From the NCBI RefSeq assembly GCF_006439395.2, contig NZ_CP083950.1, positions 4,453,001 to 4,517,000 on the forward strand: 64,000 bases of DNA, in the 5' to 3' direction. Shown here one piece after another: positions 45,801-53,607 of this stretch. The stretch is from Mesorhizobium sp. B4-1-4. GTDB taxonomy: Bacteria > Pseudomonadota > Alphaproteobacteria > Rhizobiales > Rhizobiaceae. Under the pieces are notes generated by a model, which was given only the letters and a program-made list of their open reading frames with translations, did not search any database and had not been told where the DNA came from. Both the position numbers and the translations under genes were made by a program. Numbering within the stretch: position 1 is the first letter of the stretch; every line of letters begins with the position of its first letter.

Positions 45801-46328
45801 CTGCGCGCCGACCCTCCCCAAGAGGGGGAGGGTGAGACCGCCGAGGTCGCGCCGGAAGCCGAAGCGCCCAAGCCGATCCTGTTGTGGCGGCAGGCTCGCT
45901 TCGACCAGCGCCCGCGTCATCGTGAAGGCCGCGGCAATCGCCCGCAAAATGGGCAGGCGCGGGGCCGGCGCGATGCACCGGTGGGTGCCGCCGCACAGAC
46001 ACCAGGCGCACCTGGCGAGCGCCCCGCCCATGAAGGGCGGCGTGACGGCGCCGGCAAGCCGCGCTTCGATCGTTCCAAGTTCAAGCCCAAGCCGCAGGGC
46101 GAAGGCGAACAGCGCCGTGACAGCCGTCCGCAGGGCGAGCGTCCCGACCGCCGCGAGGGCCGACCGGACTGGAAGGGCGGCAGGCCGGAAGGCAAGAGCG
46201 GTGCCGACGGGAACAGGGGCGGCAAGCCCGCCTTCCAGCCGAAGCCGCGCGAGGAGCGTCCGGTCCGCTTCGATCCGGACTCGCCCTTCGCCAAGCTCGC
46301 CGCCTTGCGCGACCAACTGAAGAAATAA
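42849..46328 (+). CDS. SUV3-like superfamily 2 RNA/DNA helicase
   Basis: A 1159-residue helicase related to mitochondrial SUV3. It has Walker A GPTNTGKT (23-30), a DEVQ box (105-108) in place of DExH, the domain-2 motif VATDAIGMGLNLDL and QIAGRAGR (about 267-274). A long C-terminal region (about 820-1159) is Ala/Glu-rich and then Arg/Gly/Pro-rich, so it is probably disordered and nucleic-acid binding. In alphaproteobacteria this protein is followed by an S4-domain gene, as here. The ATG at 42849 is preferred to one at 42774, although no strong ribosome-binding site decides. Codons for about residues 948-997 are a palindromic repeat insertion. Confidence 0.92.
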   Translation: MNIQPKHTQPLILSGRDVTAVLGPTNTGKTHLAIERMVAHETGVIGLPLRLLAREVYSRVCEKVGAHKVALVTGEEKIQPPGAKYSVCTVEAMPRETDAAFVAIDEVQLAGDLERGHIFTDRILHLRGRQETLLLGAATMHGILQRLLKGVSVVTRPRLSHLAYAGSKKLTRLPRRTAIVAFSADEVYAIAELIRRQQGGAAVVLGALSPRTRNAQVALFQSGDVDYLVATDAIGMGLNLDLDHVAFAQNRKFDGYQYRNLTAAELGQIAGRAGRHLRDGTFGVTGQVDPLDEELVNKIESHDFDPVKVLQWRTAHFDFASLDALKRSIETNAPVEGLTRALPAVDAQALEYLSRDGDIRALATDAKRVALLWEACALPDYRKIAPAQHADLIASIYMDLARHGHVDENYMAEQVRRADTTEGDIDTLSHRIAQIRTWTFVSNRPGWLADQAHWQEKTREIEDRLSDALHERLTKRFVDRRTSVLMRRLRENTMPEAEISPTGTVLVEGHHVGELQGFRFTADQSAGGEDAKAVRTAAQKALAAEFEARAERFGACANGDLALGSDGMLRWIGAPIGTLVSGEDALKPRLVLLADEQLTGPARDKVAARAERFVNFQIESLLKPLVDLKNADQISGIGRGIAFQLVENFGLINRRDIAEEMKSLDQEGRAALRRLGVRFGAYHVFVPALIKPAPAGLVTLLWALKNDGKDKPGFGDVVHALASGRTSVVIDPAFDKAFYKLAGYRNLGRRAVRIDILERLADLIRPATNWKPGLGQRPDGAYDGQSFMVTPPMMSILGATADDMEEILKGLGYRAEPKPAAEVKARIEAQDNAAREAAAAKLAAEEAARAKAAEDAAIDVAAEASVEGSEPASDMAIAVGPASETPAADTVEAEPAAEEPVAAPVEATHEEAPTAEAVVELPAEPAQAESAEIVENQPVAAAESADALTSPSMGEVAARSDAGGGDSADDAGSAESAGAVPTPALRADPPQEGEGETAEVAPEAEAPKPILLWRQARFDQRPRHREGRGNRPQNGQARGRRDAPVGAAAQTPGAPGERPAHEGRRDGAGKPRFDRSKFKPKPQGEGEQRRDSRPQGERPDRREGRPDWKGGRPEGKSGADGNRGGKPAFQPKPREERPVRFDPDSPFAKLAALRDQLKK
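45691..45838. repeat. Inverted pair of palindromic elements inserted in frame in the helicase gene
   Basis: The left unit (45691-45752) begins TTACCTCCCCCTCGATGGGG, and the right unit (45780-45838), read on the opposite strand, begins with the same CCTCCCCCTC and ends ACAGCGCC like the left. Each has its own hairpin (ACCTCCCCC/GGGGGAGGT; ACCCTCCCC/GGGGGAGGGT). The pair adds no stop and reads as SPSMGEVAARSDAGGG and onward, in the low-complexity tail. Confidence 0.8.
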
Positions 46329-46341
46329 GCTCGGCGCCGCG

Positions 46342-46728
46342 ATGGTTGCTGAAGGCCGCCAGCGCATCGACAAATGGCTGTTCTTCTCGCGCGTGGTAAA
46401 ATCGCGTTCGCTGGCGGCCAAGCTGGTCGTCGCCGGCCGCGTGCGGATCAATCGCGACAAAGCAGCGCAGGCCTCCGATCTGGTCAAGCCCGGCGATGTG
46501 CTGACCATCACGCTCGACCAGCGCATTTTCGTCTGGAAGGTGCTCGGCGCGGGTGTGCGGCGCGGCCCGGCAGAAGAGGCCCGCACCCTCTATGAGGACA
46601 TGTCGCCACCGCCCGCACCGAAGGGCGAGGCGCTTCCCGACGCGATTCCGGCGCTGCGCGAGGCCGGCAGCGGCCGTCCGACCAAAAGAGAGCGCCGCCA
46701 GACCGACCGCTTGCTTGGCGAGGATTGA
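46342..46728 (+). CDS. S4-domain RNA-binding protein, Hsp15-like
   Basis: A 128-residue protein with an N-terminal S4 RNA-binding fold (RQRIDKWLFFSRVVKSRSLA, then AGRVRINRDKAAQASDLVKP) and a basic C-terminal tail (GRPTKRERRQTDRLLG). Hsp15 binds stalled 50S subunits carrying nascent chains in E. coli. It follows the helicase by 13 bases in the same operon, which suggests a shared RNA or ribosome role. Confidence 0.9.
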   Translation: MVAEGRQRIDKWLFFSRVVKSRSLAAKLVVAGRVRINRDKAAQASDLVKPGDVLTITLDQRIFVWKVLGAGVRRGPAEEARTLYEDMSPPPAPKGEALPDAIPALREAGSGRPTKRERRQTDRLLGED

Positions 46729-46963
46729 GGCTTGCCGCCGAGAGCGCGGTTGGCGGTTTTCGGGCGCGACGGACGCAGGACGGAACGGAACCCGGCAAAC
46801 AAGACGCTCCGCGAGACGTCACCGCCCCTTGCTGTGCTCCGCAGTCTGGAATTTCATTCCGAAACCCCGACCCAAGCAGGTATGGCCGCCCTTGCAAGCA
46901 GCGGGCAAAGGCGTTACCTGACGGAAAAAGCCCAATAAAGCTGGGACGTTCCGGAGCCGACCG

Positions 46964-47302
46964 ATGACCTATGTCGTGACCGACAATTGCATCAAATGCA
47001 AATACATGGATTGCATCGAGGTCTGTCCGGTCGACTGTTTCTACGAAGGCGAGAACATGCTCGTCATTCATCCCGACGAGTGTATCGACTGCGGGGTCTG
47101 CGAGCCGGAATGCCCCGCCGACGCGATCAAGCCCGACACCGAGCCCGGTCTCGACAAATGGCTGCAGATCAACACCGAATATGCCGAGAAATGGCCTAAC
47201 ATCACCGCCAAGAAGGAACCGCCGGCCGACGCCAAGACCTTCGACGGCGAGGCCGGCAAGTTCGAGAAATATTTCTCCGCCGAACCTGGCGAAGGCGATT
47301 GA
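46964..47302 (+). CDS. fdxA: Ferredoxin FdxA, 7Fe-8S type
   Basis: A 112-residue electron carrier with two cluster-binding clusters of cysteines: TDNCIKCKYMDCIEVCPVDC (C9, C12, C17, C21, C25) and DECIDCGVCEPECPADAI (C40, C43, C46, C50). The C-terminal half (LQINTEYAEKWPNITAKK) is typical of the alphaproteobacterial FdxA family. It lies between the helicase/Hsp15 pair and carD, an order conserved in Rhizobiales. Confidence 0.95.
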   Translation: MTYVVTDNCIKCKYMDCIEVCPVDCFYEGENMLVIHPDECIDCGVCEPECPADAIKPDTEPGLDKWLQINTEYAEKWPNITAKKEPPADAKTFDGEAGKFEKYFSAEPGEGD

Positions 47303-47672
47303 CAGCGCTACTGTTCAGACTGGTATGACGCCGCGTAAGAGGCACGGCACATGAACCGCCTTGACAGGCGGCGGTGATCTGTGGCCTTCGCTTGTGTAGC
47401 AAAACCTTGATTCTTCCGACTTTTTGTGTTACATCAGCGAACCATGCCGGTGACACAACGTCGATTTATGGCGCAGACGCCCCAAATCACTGAAAGGTGA
47501 AAATCCCATTCCGGACCAGAGCGATCTGGGCCAGGCGGTCGCAATCGTGCGGTTTGCCGGTCCTAGCCTTTCCGGTGGGTTCATCTGTTGTGCGGCTAAT
47601 GATCGGGATTTCCCGGTCACACCAGTTCGGGCCGGCAGGACGCCGGTTCCACAACAAGGAGTTCAGGGCGTA
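47303..47672 (+). promoter_or_regulatory. carD upstream region with candidate promoter
   Basis: TTGATT (47407-47412) and TACATC (47430-47435) with a 17-base spacer form a plausible promoter, which would give carD a leader of about 230 bases. A small hairpin, CCGCCT-TGAC-AGGCGG (47356-47371), precedes it and may end fdxA transcription. No gene is seen in this stretch. Confidence 0.4.
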
Positions 47673-48254
47673 ATGGCAACGATCACCCCGCAGAAGAAGT
47701 CCACTGGAGCGCGTCACGGTTTCAAGACCGGCGAGTACATCGTCTATCCGGCGCACGGCGTCGGCCAGATCGTCTCGATCGACGAGCAGGAAGTGGCCGG
47801 GCACAAGCTGGAACTGTTCGTCATCGACTTCCAGAAGGACAAGATGCGCCTGAAGGTGCCGGTCGCCAAGGCGACCTCCATCGGCATGCGCAAGCTGTCG
47901 GAAGAGGATTATGTCGAGCGCGCGCTGAAGGTCGTGCAGGGCCGCGCCCGCGTCAAGCGCACCATGTGGTCGCGCCGCGCCCAGGAATACGATGCCAAGA
48001 TCAACTCGGGCGACCTGATCTCGATCTCGGAAGTCGTGCGCGACCTCTATCGCGCCGACAACCAGCCGGAGCAGTCCTATTCCGAACGCCAGCTCTACGA
48101 GGCGGCGCTCGACCGCATGGCCCGCGAGATCGCGGCTGTCAACCGCATGTCGGAAACCGAAGCCGTCCGCCTGATCGAGGTCAATCTCAACAAGGGCCCT
48201 AAGCGCGGCGCCAAGGCCGACAATGAGGAAGCCGAGCAGGAAGAAGCTGCCTGA
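47673..48254 (+). CDS. CarD/CdnL family transcription regulator
   Basis: A 193-residue protein with the N-terminal RNA-polymerase interaction (CarD/TRCF RID) fold (GFKTGEYIVYPAHGVGQIVS) and a helical DNA-binding C-terminal domain (EEDYVERALKVVQGRARVKR). CarD stabilises open complexes at rRNA and other housekeeping promoters. The C-terminus is a charged tail ending EEAEQEEAA. The ATG at 47673 is selected because AGGG precedes it and codons before it lack homology. A strong terminator follows. Confidence 0.93.
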   Translation: MATITPQKKSTGARHGFKTGEYIVYPAHGVGQIVSIDEQEVAGHKLELFVIDFQKDKMRLKVPVAKATSIGMRKLSEEDYVERALKVVQGRARVKRTMWSRRAQEYDAKINSGDLISISEVVRDLYRADNQPEQSYSERQLYEAALDRMAREIAAVNRMSETEAVRLIEVNLNKGPKRGAKADNEEAEQEEAA

Positions 48255-48272
48255 GCCTTTTCGCTTTGAATT

Positions 48273-48302
48273 CGAAAAACCCGGCCTCGCGCCGGGTTTT
48301 TT
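48273..48302 (+). terminator. Rho-independent terminator of carD
   Basis: An 11-bp perfect stem (AAAAACCCGGC, 48273-48283, with GCCGGGTTTTT), a 5-base loop CTCGC and an eight-T run. It begins 18 bases after the carD stop. Confidence 0.93.
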
Positions 48303-48346
48303 GTTGCGGGGCGTCTAAGGGCGTCTGACCTACGGAAATCTCTCGC

Positions 48347-49120
48347 CTACCTCTCGCCTCCGCCTTCCCTCTCCGCCTCCTGCTTCAGCGTGGCGATGAA
48401 CCGCTTGGTCCGCTCACGCTCCGGATTGCCGAACAGCACAGCCGCCGGCCCCTTTTCGACCACAACGCCGGCGTCGAGGAAAACCACTTCCCGCGCGATC
48501 TTGGAAGCCAAGCGCAAATCATGCGTCGCCATCACCATGGTCGTGCCTTCGCTGGCAAGCTGGCCGAGCACATCGACCACCTCCTGCGCCAGTTCCGGGT
48601 CGAGCGCCGAGGTCGGCTCGTCGCACAGCAGCACTTTCGGCGACGGGGCCAGCGCCCGGGCGATCGCCACCCGCTGCTGCTGGCCGCCTGACAGCGTCGC
48701 CGGCCAGGCATCGGCCTTGTGCGCCATCCCGACTTTTTCCAGCAGGGCGAGCGCTCGCTCGCGGGCCCTCTCGGGCGACCATTTGAGCACCGTCACCAGT
48801 CCTTCCATGACATTCTCCATTGCGGTGCGGTGCGGAAACAACTGAAAATTCTGGAACACCATGCCGGTCTGCAGGCGCAGGCGTCTTATGTCCGCGGCCG
48901 GCACCTTGACGCCCGGACGGAACGCGAGAGACTCGTCGCCGATCCGCACCGTGCCCGATGTCGGGATCTCCAGAAGGTTGATGCAGCGCAAGAGCGTGCT
49001 CTTGCCGCCGCCCGACGGGCCGACAAGCGCGGTAACGCTGCCTTCGGCGATGGCGACCGTTACCCCCTTCAGCACCAGATTGTCGCCGAAGCGCTTTTCT
49101 ATGTCGGTGAGGCTGATCAT
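48347..49120 (-). CDS. Amino-acid ABC transporter ATP-binding protein, cystine-type
   Basis: A 257-residue ATPase with Walker A GPSGGGKST, signature LSGGQQQR, Walker B VLLCDE and the D-loop SALDPELAQEV. With the permease at 49117 and the binding protein at 50135 it forms a polar amino-acid importer. Its start overlaps the permease stop by four bases. Similarity is closest to cystine/glutamine transporters. Confidence 0.92.
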   Translation of the reverse strand: MISLTDIEKRFGDNLVLKGVTVAIAEGSVTALVGPSGGGKSTLLRCINLLEIPTSGTVRIGDESLAFRPGVKVPAADIRRLRLQTGMVFQNFQLFPHRTAMENVMEGLVTVLKWSPERARERALALLEKVGMAHKADAWPATLSGGQQQRVAIARALAPSPKVLLCDEPTSALDPELAQEVVDVLGQLASEGTTMVMATHDLRLASKIAREVVFLDAGVVVEKGPAAVLFGNPERERTKRFIATLKQEAEREGGGER

Positions 49121-49797
49121 GAGCGTGCCTCCAGGAAGCCGCCATAGCGGTTGAGCCGTTCTTCCAGCCGCGTCTGCAGGGCAGACAGCACCGAACTCAT
49201 CGCCAGATAGAGGATCGCCGCCTCGACATAGAGGATCAGCGGCTCATAGGTGGTGGCGACGATGCGCTGCGCCGCCTGGAACATCTCCGGCACGGTGATG
49301 GCGGCGGCCAGCGAGGTATCCTTGACCAGCGAGATGAAGGTGTTGGAGAGCGGCGGCACCGCGACGCGGCCTGCTTGCGGCAGGATGGTGCGCCGCATCG
49401 CCTGGCTCCAGGTCATGCCGATCGAATAGGCGGCCTCCCACTGGCCCTTCGGCACCGAGCCGATGGCCGCGCGGATGATTTCCGACGTATAAGCGCCGAT
49501 ATTGAGCGTGAAGCCGATCAGTGCCGCCGTGAAGGCGTCGAGCAGGATGCCGACCGACGGCAGGCCATAGAAGATCAGGAACAGCTGCACCAGAAGCGGC
49601 GTGCCGCGGAAGATCCAGACATAGAAGCGCACCAGCGCGACCAGCGGCCTTGGCCCGAACAGCCGGCCGAGTGCCGCGCCGAGGCCGACGGTCAGGCCAA
49701 GGACGAAAGACAGCAGCGTCAGCGGCACGGTGAAGATCAGGGCAGCCCAGAGCAGCGAAGGCAGCGACTCCAGCATCAGTTGCAGCCAGTGCAGCAC
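49117..49797 (-). CDS. Amino-acid ABC transporter permease
   Basis: A 226-residue permease with about five transmembrane helices and an EAA loop (AIGSVPKGQWEAAYSIGMTW). The GTG at 49797 is chosen because GGAGG lies 7 bases before it; a TTG at 49821 lacks this. A single permease is present, so it probably works as a homodimer, as in cystine (TcyB/YecS-like) importers. It is separated from its binding-protein gene by repeat elements. Confidence 0.9.
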   Translation of the reverse strand: MLHWLQLMLESLPSLLWAALIFTVPLTLLSFVLGLTVGLGAALGRLFGPRPLVALVRFYVWIFRGTPLLVQLFLIFYGLPSVGILLDAFTAALIGFTLNIGAYTSEIIRAAIGSVPKGQWEAAYSIGMTWSQAMRRTILPQAGRVAVPPLSNTFISLVKDTSLAAAITVPEMFQAAQRIVATTYEPLILYVEAAILYLAMSSVLSALQTRLEERLNRYGGFLEARS

Positions 49798-49814
49798 GAA
49801 AGACCCTCCAGACC

Positions 49815-49885
49815 AGAGCAATTCCAGGAAAAGTGCGTGGCGGCTTTCCGTCCGGAATTGCGTAGAAACAAAGAGTTAGAGCGGA
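49815..49885. repeat. Family A repeat, copy 1
   Basis: It begins AGAGCAATTCCAGGAAAAGT, contains CGG-TTTCCGTCCGGAATTGCG and GTAGAAACAAA, and matches 52087-52161 (copy 2). It lies in the 337-base gap between the permease start and the binding-protein stop, immediately before a family B copy, forming a mosaic. Confidence 0.75.
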
Positions 49886-49916
49886 TCACCGATTCTATCA
49901 AACGCTGAACCGCTGT

Positions 49917-50014
49917 GTCGCCCAAAGGTGACCCCAGGTTTGGGGGACCGACATGCATATAGACAAAGACCTGAAGCGCGTCGCATGAATCCGTTTCGAC
50001 GCGACGCGCTTTAG
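49917..50014. repeat. Family B repeat, copy 2
   Basis: It begins GTCGCCCAAAGGTG, contains GGGACCGACATGCAT, and ends with a perfect 11-bp stem, AAGCGCGTCGC with GCGACGCGCTT. It matches 41257-41352 in layout; the stems differ in sequence but remain paired. Confidence 0.75.
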
Positions 50015-50134
50015 ACGAGGCAGTGTGACCGAAGTGCGAATGCAGGCGCCATACCACGACAAAAGCGGCGAGCCGTCAAAGACGGCCCGCCGCGCTGGAT
50101 GGGTTGCGGGCCCGAACCGGCCCCGCTGCGTGAT

Positions 50135-50908
50135 TTACTTCGAAACGTCCTGGCCGAAATAGGTGTCGGCGATCTTCTGATAGGTGCCGTCGGCCTTGAT
50201 GTCGGCCAGCGCCTTATTGATGGCCGCGACCAGCTCGGGATCGCCCTTGCGCACGATGACGCCGGAATAATCGGCGTTTTCCTCTTGCGCTGCGATCTTC
50301 ACATTGGCGTCGGGCTTGTGCTTCTTGAAGTCGAGGAAGGACAGGCTGTCGTTGATGGTGGCGTCGGCACGGCCGGTCAGAAGCAGCTGGATCGACTGGT
50401 CGAAGCCATCGGTGCCGACAAGCTCTGCGCCATTCGCCTCGGCCAGCTTGCCGAAATTGGAGGTCAGCGACTGTGCCGACTTCTTGCCCTTGAGGTCGGC
50501 GAAGGTCTTGATGTCGGTATTGTCGCCGCGCACGATCAGCACCGCCTTGGAGGCGATGTAGGGGTCGGAGAAATCGTACTTGGCCTTGCGTGCATCGGTA
50601 ATGCCGACCTCGTTGATGACGGCGTCGTAGCGCTTGACGTCGAGACCGGCGATCAGCCCGTCCCACTTGCCTTCGAGGAACTCGACCTTGACCCCGAGCT
50701 TTTCCCCGATCGCCTTGGCGATTTCGACGTCGAAGCCGACCAGCGCGCCGGACGCATCATGATAGGTGAAGGGCGCGTAAGTGCCTTCCGTCCCGACCTT
50801 GATGACGCCAGCCTGCTTGATCTGGTCGAGATTGGCACCGGCATGGCCCGATGCGACGGCCAGGGCCTGCAGCGTTCCGGCGACGATAAGCGACTTGAGC
50901 CATTTCAT
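50135..50908 (-). CDS. Amino-acid ABC transporter substrate-binding protein, cystine-type
   Basis: A 257-residue family-3 binding protein. The signal peptide ends near residue 23 (SGHA-GA). The mature protein has QAGVIKVGTEGTYAPFTYHD, then ALVGFDVEIAKAIGEKLGVK, and YDAVINEVGITDARK. It delivers an amino acid, possibly cystine, to the importer encoded downstream. The ATG at 50908 precedes a normal signal peptide; the ribosome-binding site is weak. Codons further upstream in frame are non-coding. Confidence 0.9.
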   Translation of the reverse strand: MKWLKSLIVAGTLQALAVASGHAGANLDQIKQAGVIKVGTEGTYAPFTYHDASGALVGFDVEIAKAIGEKLGVKVEFLEGKWDGLIAGLDVKRYDAVINEVGITDARKAKYDFSDPYIASKAVLIVRGDNTDIKTFADLKGKKSAQSLTSNFGKLAEANGAELVGTDGFDQSIQLLLTGRADATINDSLSFLDFKKHKPDANVKIAAQEENADYSGVIVRKGDPELVAAINKALADIKADGTYQKIADTYFGQDVSK

Positions 50909-51224
50909 TTTTCTGTGATCCCATCCTTGGCCTGATGTCAGGCATGTTGTGAGGGCTGGAAAATGCCAGATGTCAGCAGAAAGAATAAGGAATCTAATTT
51001 CAAAAACAACGAATTTCCGAAACCATATTCTCCAAAATGGATTTCTTCGCGCATTCAAAGGGCAACTGTGCTGAAATCGCGCGCGCAGGATAGCTTCGCT
51101 GCCCGCGCCAGCGGAACCTTTCTCGCGCGTGGCAGTTTTGGCTGTTGTAGGGCACGACGCCGTGATTTCAACCCGGTGTCTCCAAGCAGACGTCATTCGC
51201 ATCGCCTGAGCCAGGGAGCGCCTC
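50909..51224. other. Divergent promoter region of binding-protein and rpoH genes
   Basis: A 316-base AT-richer stretch between divergent genes. On the minus strand TTGTTT and TATTCT, 16 bases apart near 51000, are a weak candidate promoter for the transporter. GGGAG seven bases before 51225 is the rpoH ribosome-binding site. No gene is seen. Confidence 0.4.
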
Positions 51225-52088
51225 ATGATGGAAGACACGGCAGGACGGATAATGGTCCGCGCGGCAATGAAGGCTCCCTACCTCGAACGGGACGAAGAGC
51301 ACCGGCTGGCCTTGCTCTGGAAGGAGGACAACGACCAGAACGCGTTGCACTGCATAACCGTGGCCCATATGCGGCTGGTCATTTCCATGGCCTCCAAATT
51401 CCGCCATTACGGCCTGCCACTCGGCGATTTGATCCAGGAAGGGCATGTCGGCCTACTGGAAGCCGCCGCCCGCTTCGAGCCGGAACGGGAGGTGCGGTTT
51501 TCGACCTATGCGACCTGGTGGATTCGCGCCTCGATGCAGGACTACATTCTGCGCAATTGGTCGATCGTGCGTGGCGGCACGAGTTCGGCGCAAAAGGCGC
51601 TGTTCTTCAATCTCAGGCGCTTGCGTGCCCGTCTGGCAAACGGCGCCGAGCCGCTTTCCAACGAAACCCTCTATCGCGAAGTATCGGTGGCGCTCGGCGT
51701 TTCCGAAGCTGATGTGGCGATGATGGATTCGCGGCTGTCGGCGCCGGATTCCTCGCTCAACGTGCCGCTTGCCGATGATTCAGGCGCCACCGAACGGATG
51801 GATTTCCTGGTCTCGGACGACCCGCTGCCCGACGAGATCGTCGGCGACAAGATCGACGTCGCGCGCCGCTCGCTCTGGCTGAAAGCCGCTCTCGCCGCCC
51901 TCAACGCCCGCGAACTGCGCATCATCGAGGAAAGGCGACTGACCGACGAGGGCGCGACGCTCGAGGCACTCGGCGAGACCCTCGGCATCTCCAAGGAACG
52001 CGTCCGCCAGATCGAGGCGCGCGCCATGGAAAAGCTCAAAGTCGCGCTGGTGAAGCAGAATCCAGAATTTCTGGCGACAGCAGCCTAA
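51225..52088 (+). CDS. rpoH: RNA polymerase sigma-32 (heat shock) factor
   Basis: A 287-residue sigma factor with region 2 (AHMRLVISMASKFRHYGLPL, GDLIQEGHVGLLEAAARFEP, then RFSTYATWWIRASMQDYILR). The RpoH-box motif KALFFNLRRLRARL marks it as RpoH rather than RpoD or SigB. Region 4 reads LEALGETLGISKERVRQIEA. It is probably one of two or more RpoH copies (an rpoH2-type) normal in rhizobia. It is followed by a family A repeat 0-70 bases downstream. Confidence 0.92.
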   Translation: MMEDTAGRIMVRAAMKAPYLERDEEHRLALLWKEDNDQNALHCITVAHMRLVISMASKFRHYGLPLGDLIQEGHVGLLEAAARFEPEREVRFSTYATWWIRASMQDYILRNWSIVRGGTSSAQKALFFNLRRLRARLANGAEPLSNETLYREVSVALGVSEADVAMMDSRLSAPDSSLNVPLADDSGATERMDFLVSDDPLPDEIVGDKIDVARRSLWLKAALAALNARELRIIEERRLTDEGATLEALGETLGISKERVRQIEARAMEKLKVALVKQNPEFLATAA

Positions 52089-52161
52089 AGCAATTCAAGG
52101 AAAAGCGCGTAGCGGTTTTCCGTTCGGAACTGGGTAGAAACCAAACGCTGAACCGCTCTAA
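52087..52161. repeat. Family A repeat, copy 2
   Basis: It reads AAAGCAATTCAAGGAAAAGC at the start and continues GGTTTTCCGTTCGGAACTGG to AACGCTGAACCGCTCTA. It starts at the last base pairs of the rpoH stop and lies between convergent rpoH and the M48 protease gene. Confidence 0.75.
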
Positions 52162-52179
52162 TATCCCGGCAACAACGGG

Positions 52180-53607
52180 CTACTTGTCGGTGACAATCTT
52201 GACCTTGTCACCGGCCGAGACCGCGGCCCCCGGTGACAACGCATTGAGCACCCGGAACAGGTCGAGCTTGCGATCGACGCCCACCATTTGCGCGGCAAGC
52301 GAGCCCATGGTCTGTCCGGGCTGCACGGTGAGCACGCGGATATGCAGCGGCTTGAGCGCCGCCTTTTCCGCGGCACTCAGGGTCCGGAACGACCCGCTGA
52401 CCGACCGCGCCACCGAATCCAGCGAAGTGCTGGCCGAGGGGGCCGCTGTCAGCAGCCGATAGACCTGGCCGCCGGCACGGATCACCGCGATGTCGAACTG
52501 CCAGCCTTGCGCGCCGGCATGCGCGGTCGCGGCGTCATTGCCGTTGATCGTTTCCTGCTTGACGGTGCTGTCGTCGAGGCCAGCCACCCAGCCACTTCTG
52601 ATGTAGTCAGTCAAGGAGCGGTTCTTGTCGATCGAAACGCCATCGAAGCGGATCGCTATGTCGCCTGGTCCGGTCGCCGTCACCGCCGCCGCCGAATTGT
52701 CGATGATGAACCCATCCGGCACCGTGAACGACACGCCGAGGCCCGGATGCAGGAAGGTCTCGCCCCGCACATATCCTTCCTCCGGCGTGTCGCCATAGAG
52801 CAGGCCGTCTATGCCGGCGAGGAAGGAATCGCGGTCGCGCGTGCCCACACCCGGGGCGCCGAACTGGCGGGCGTGGCGCTGCGCCAGGTCGATGCGCTGC
52901 GGCGTGTTGGGATGCGTGGCCAGGAAATCCAGACTGGCGTCGGTGGCACCGCTGATCGAACGGAAATCGGTATAGGCCGACATCGACTGCAGGAAGCGGC
53001 CGGCGGCGTAAGGGTCATAGCCGGCCTCGCCGATCGACTTGATGCCGATGGCGTCTGCTTCCAACTCCTGGTTGCGCGAGAACTGCGCCAGCCGGAGCTT
53101 GCCACGGATGAGTGCCGCCTTGGCGGTCGGGCTATCGCCAAGCACATCCGAGACCACCTTGGTCGCCAGGCCTTCCTCGGCCTCCAGCTGCTGGCGCTGC
53201 AAGCCGTGATTGGCTGTGACATGGCCCATCTCATGGGCGATGACGGCGGCGAGCTCGGACGAATCATTAGCCAGCGCCAGCAGGCCGCGTGTGACGTAGA
53301 GATAGCCGCCCGGCAACGCGAAGGCGTTGACATTGGGCGAATTGAGGATGGTGATGCGATAGGTCTGGGTCGGGTTCGCCGACACCACGGTCAGATTGCC
53401 GACGACCTTGGCGACCATGCGCTCGAGTTTGGGATCGGAATATTCGCCGCCATAGGTCGCTAGGATGCGCGGATGCTGTGCCTTGGCCAGTTCGGCAAGC
53501 TTGTTGTTGGCGGCGACATTGTCGACCGTGATCGGCTTGTCGGATGGTTGGAAGCCGGATTCCTGGACTTCCGGAGGCGTGAACATCTGGCAGCTTGCCA
53601 AGGCCAC
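52180..53607 (-). CDS. M48-family zinc metalloprotease, probable lipoprotein
   Basis: A 475-residue protein from the called GTG. It has the zinc motif HEMGH (His125, Glu126, His129) in AVIAHEMGHVTANH, the third ligand Glu in RNQELEADAIG, and a LysM-like C-terminal domain (IRVLTVQPGQTMGSLA). Just after the called start comes VALASCQ, a lipobox. Its signal peptide (RFLALAGFAVALASC) lies in frame upstream of 53607, but I find no ATG, GTG or TTG in frame before the stop further upstream; a CTG at 53676 with AAAGGAAG before it is the best non-standard start. It would degrade or chaperone outer-membrane proteins (BepA/LoiP-like). Confidence 0.85.
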   Translation of the reverse strand: MALASCQMFTPPEVQESGFQPSDKPITVDNVAANNKLAELAKAQHPRILATYGGEYSDPKLERMVAKVVGNLTVVSANPTQTYRITILNSPNVNAFALPGGYLYVTRGLLALANDSSELAAVIAHEMGHVTANHGLQRQQLEAEEGLATKVVSDVLGDSPTAKAALIRGKLRLAQFSRNQELEADAIGIKSIGEAGYDPYAAGRFLQSMSAYTDFRSISGATDASLDFLATHPNTPQRIDLAQRHARQFGAPGVGTRDRDSFLAGIDGLLYGDTPEEGYVRGETFLHPGLGVSFTVPDGFIIDNSAAAVTATGPGDIAIRFDGVSIDKNRSLTDYIRSGWVAGLDDSTVKQETINGNDAATAHAGAQGWQFDIAVIRAGGQVYRLLTAAPSASTSLDSVARSVSGSFRTLSAAEKAALKPLHIRVLTVQPGQTMGSLAAQMVGVDRKLDLFRVLNALSPGAAVSAGDKVKIVTDK

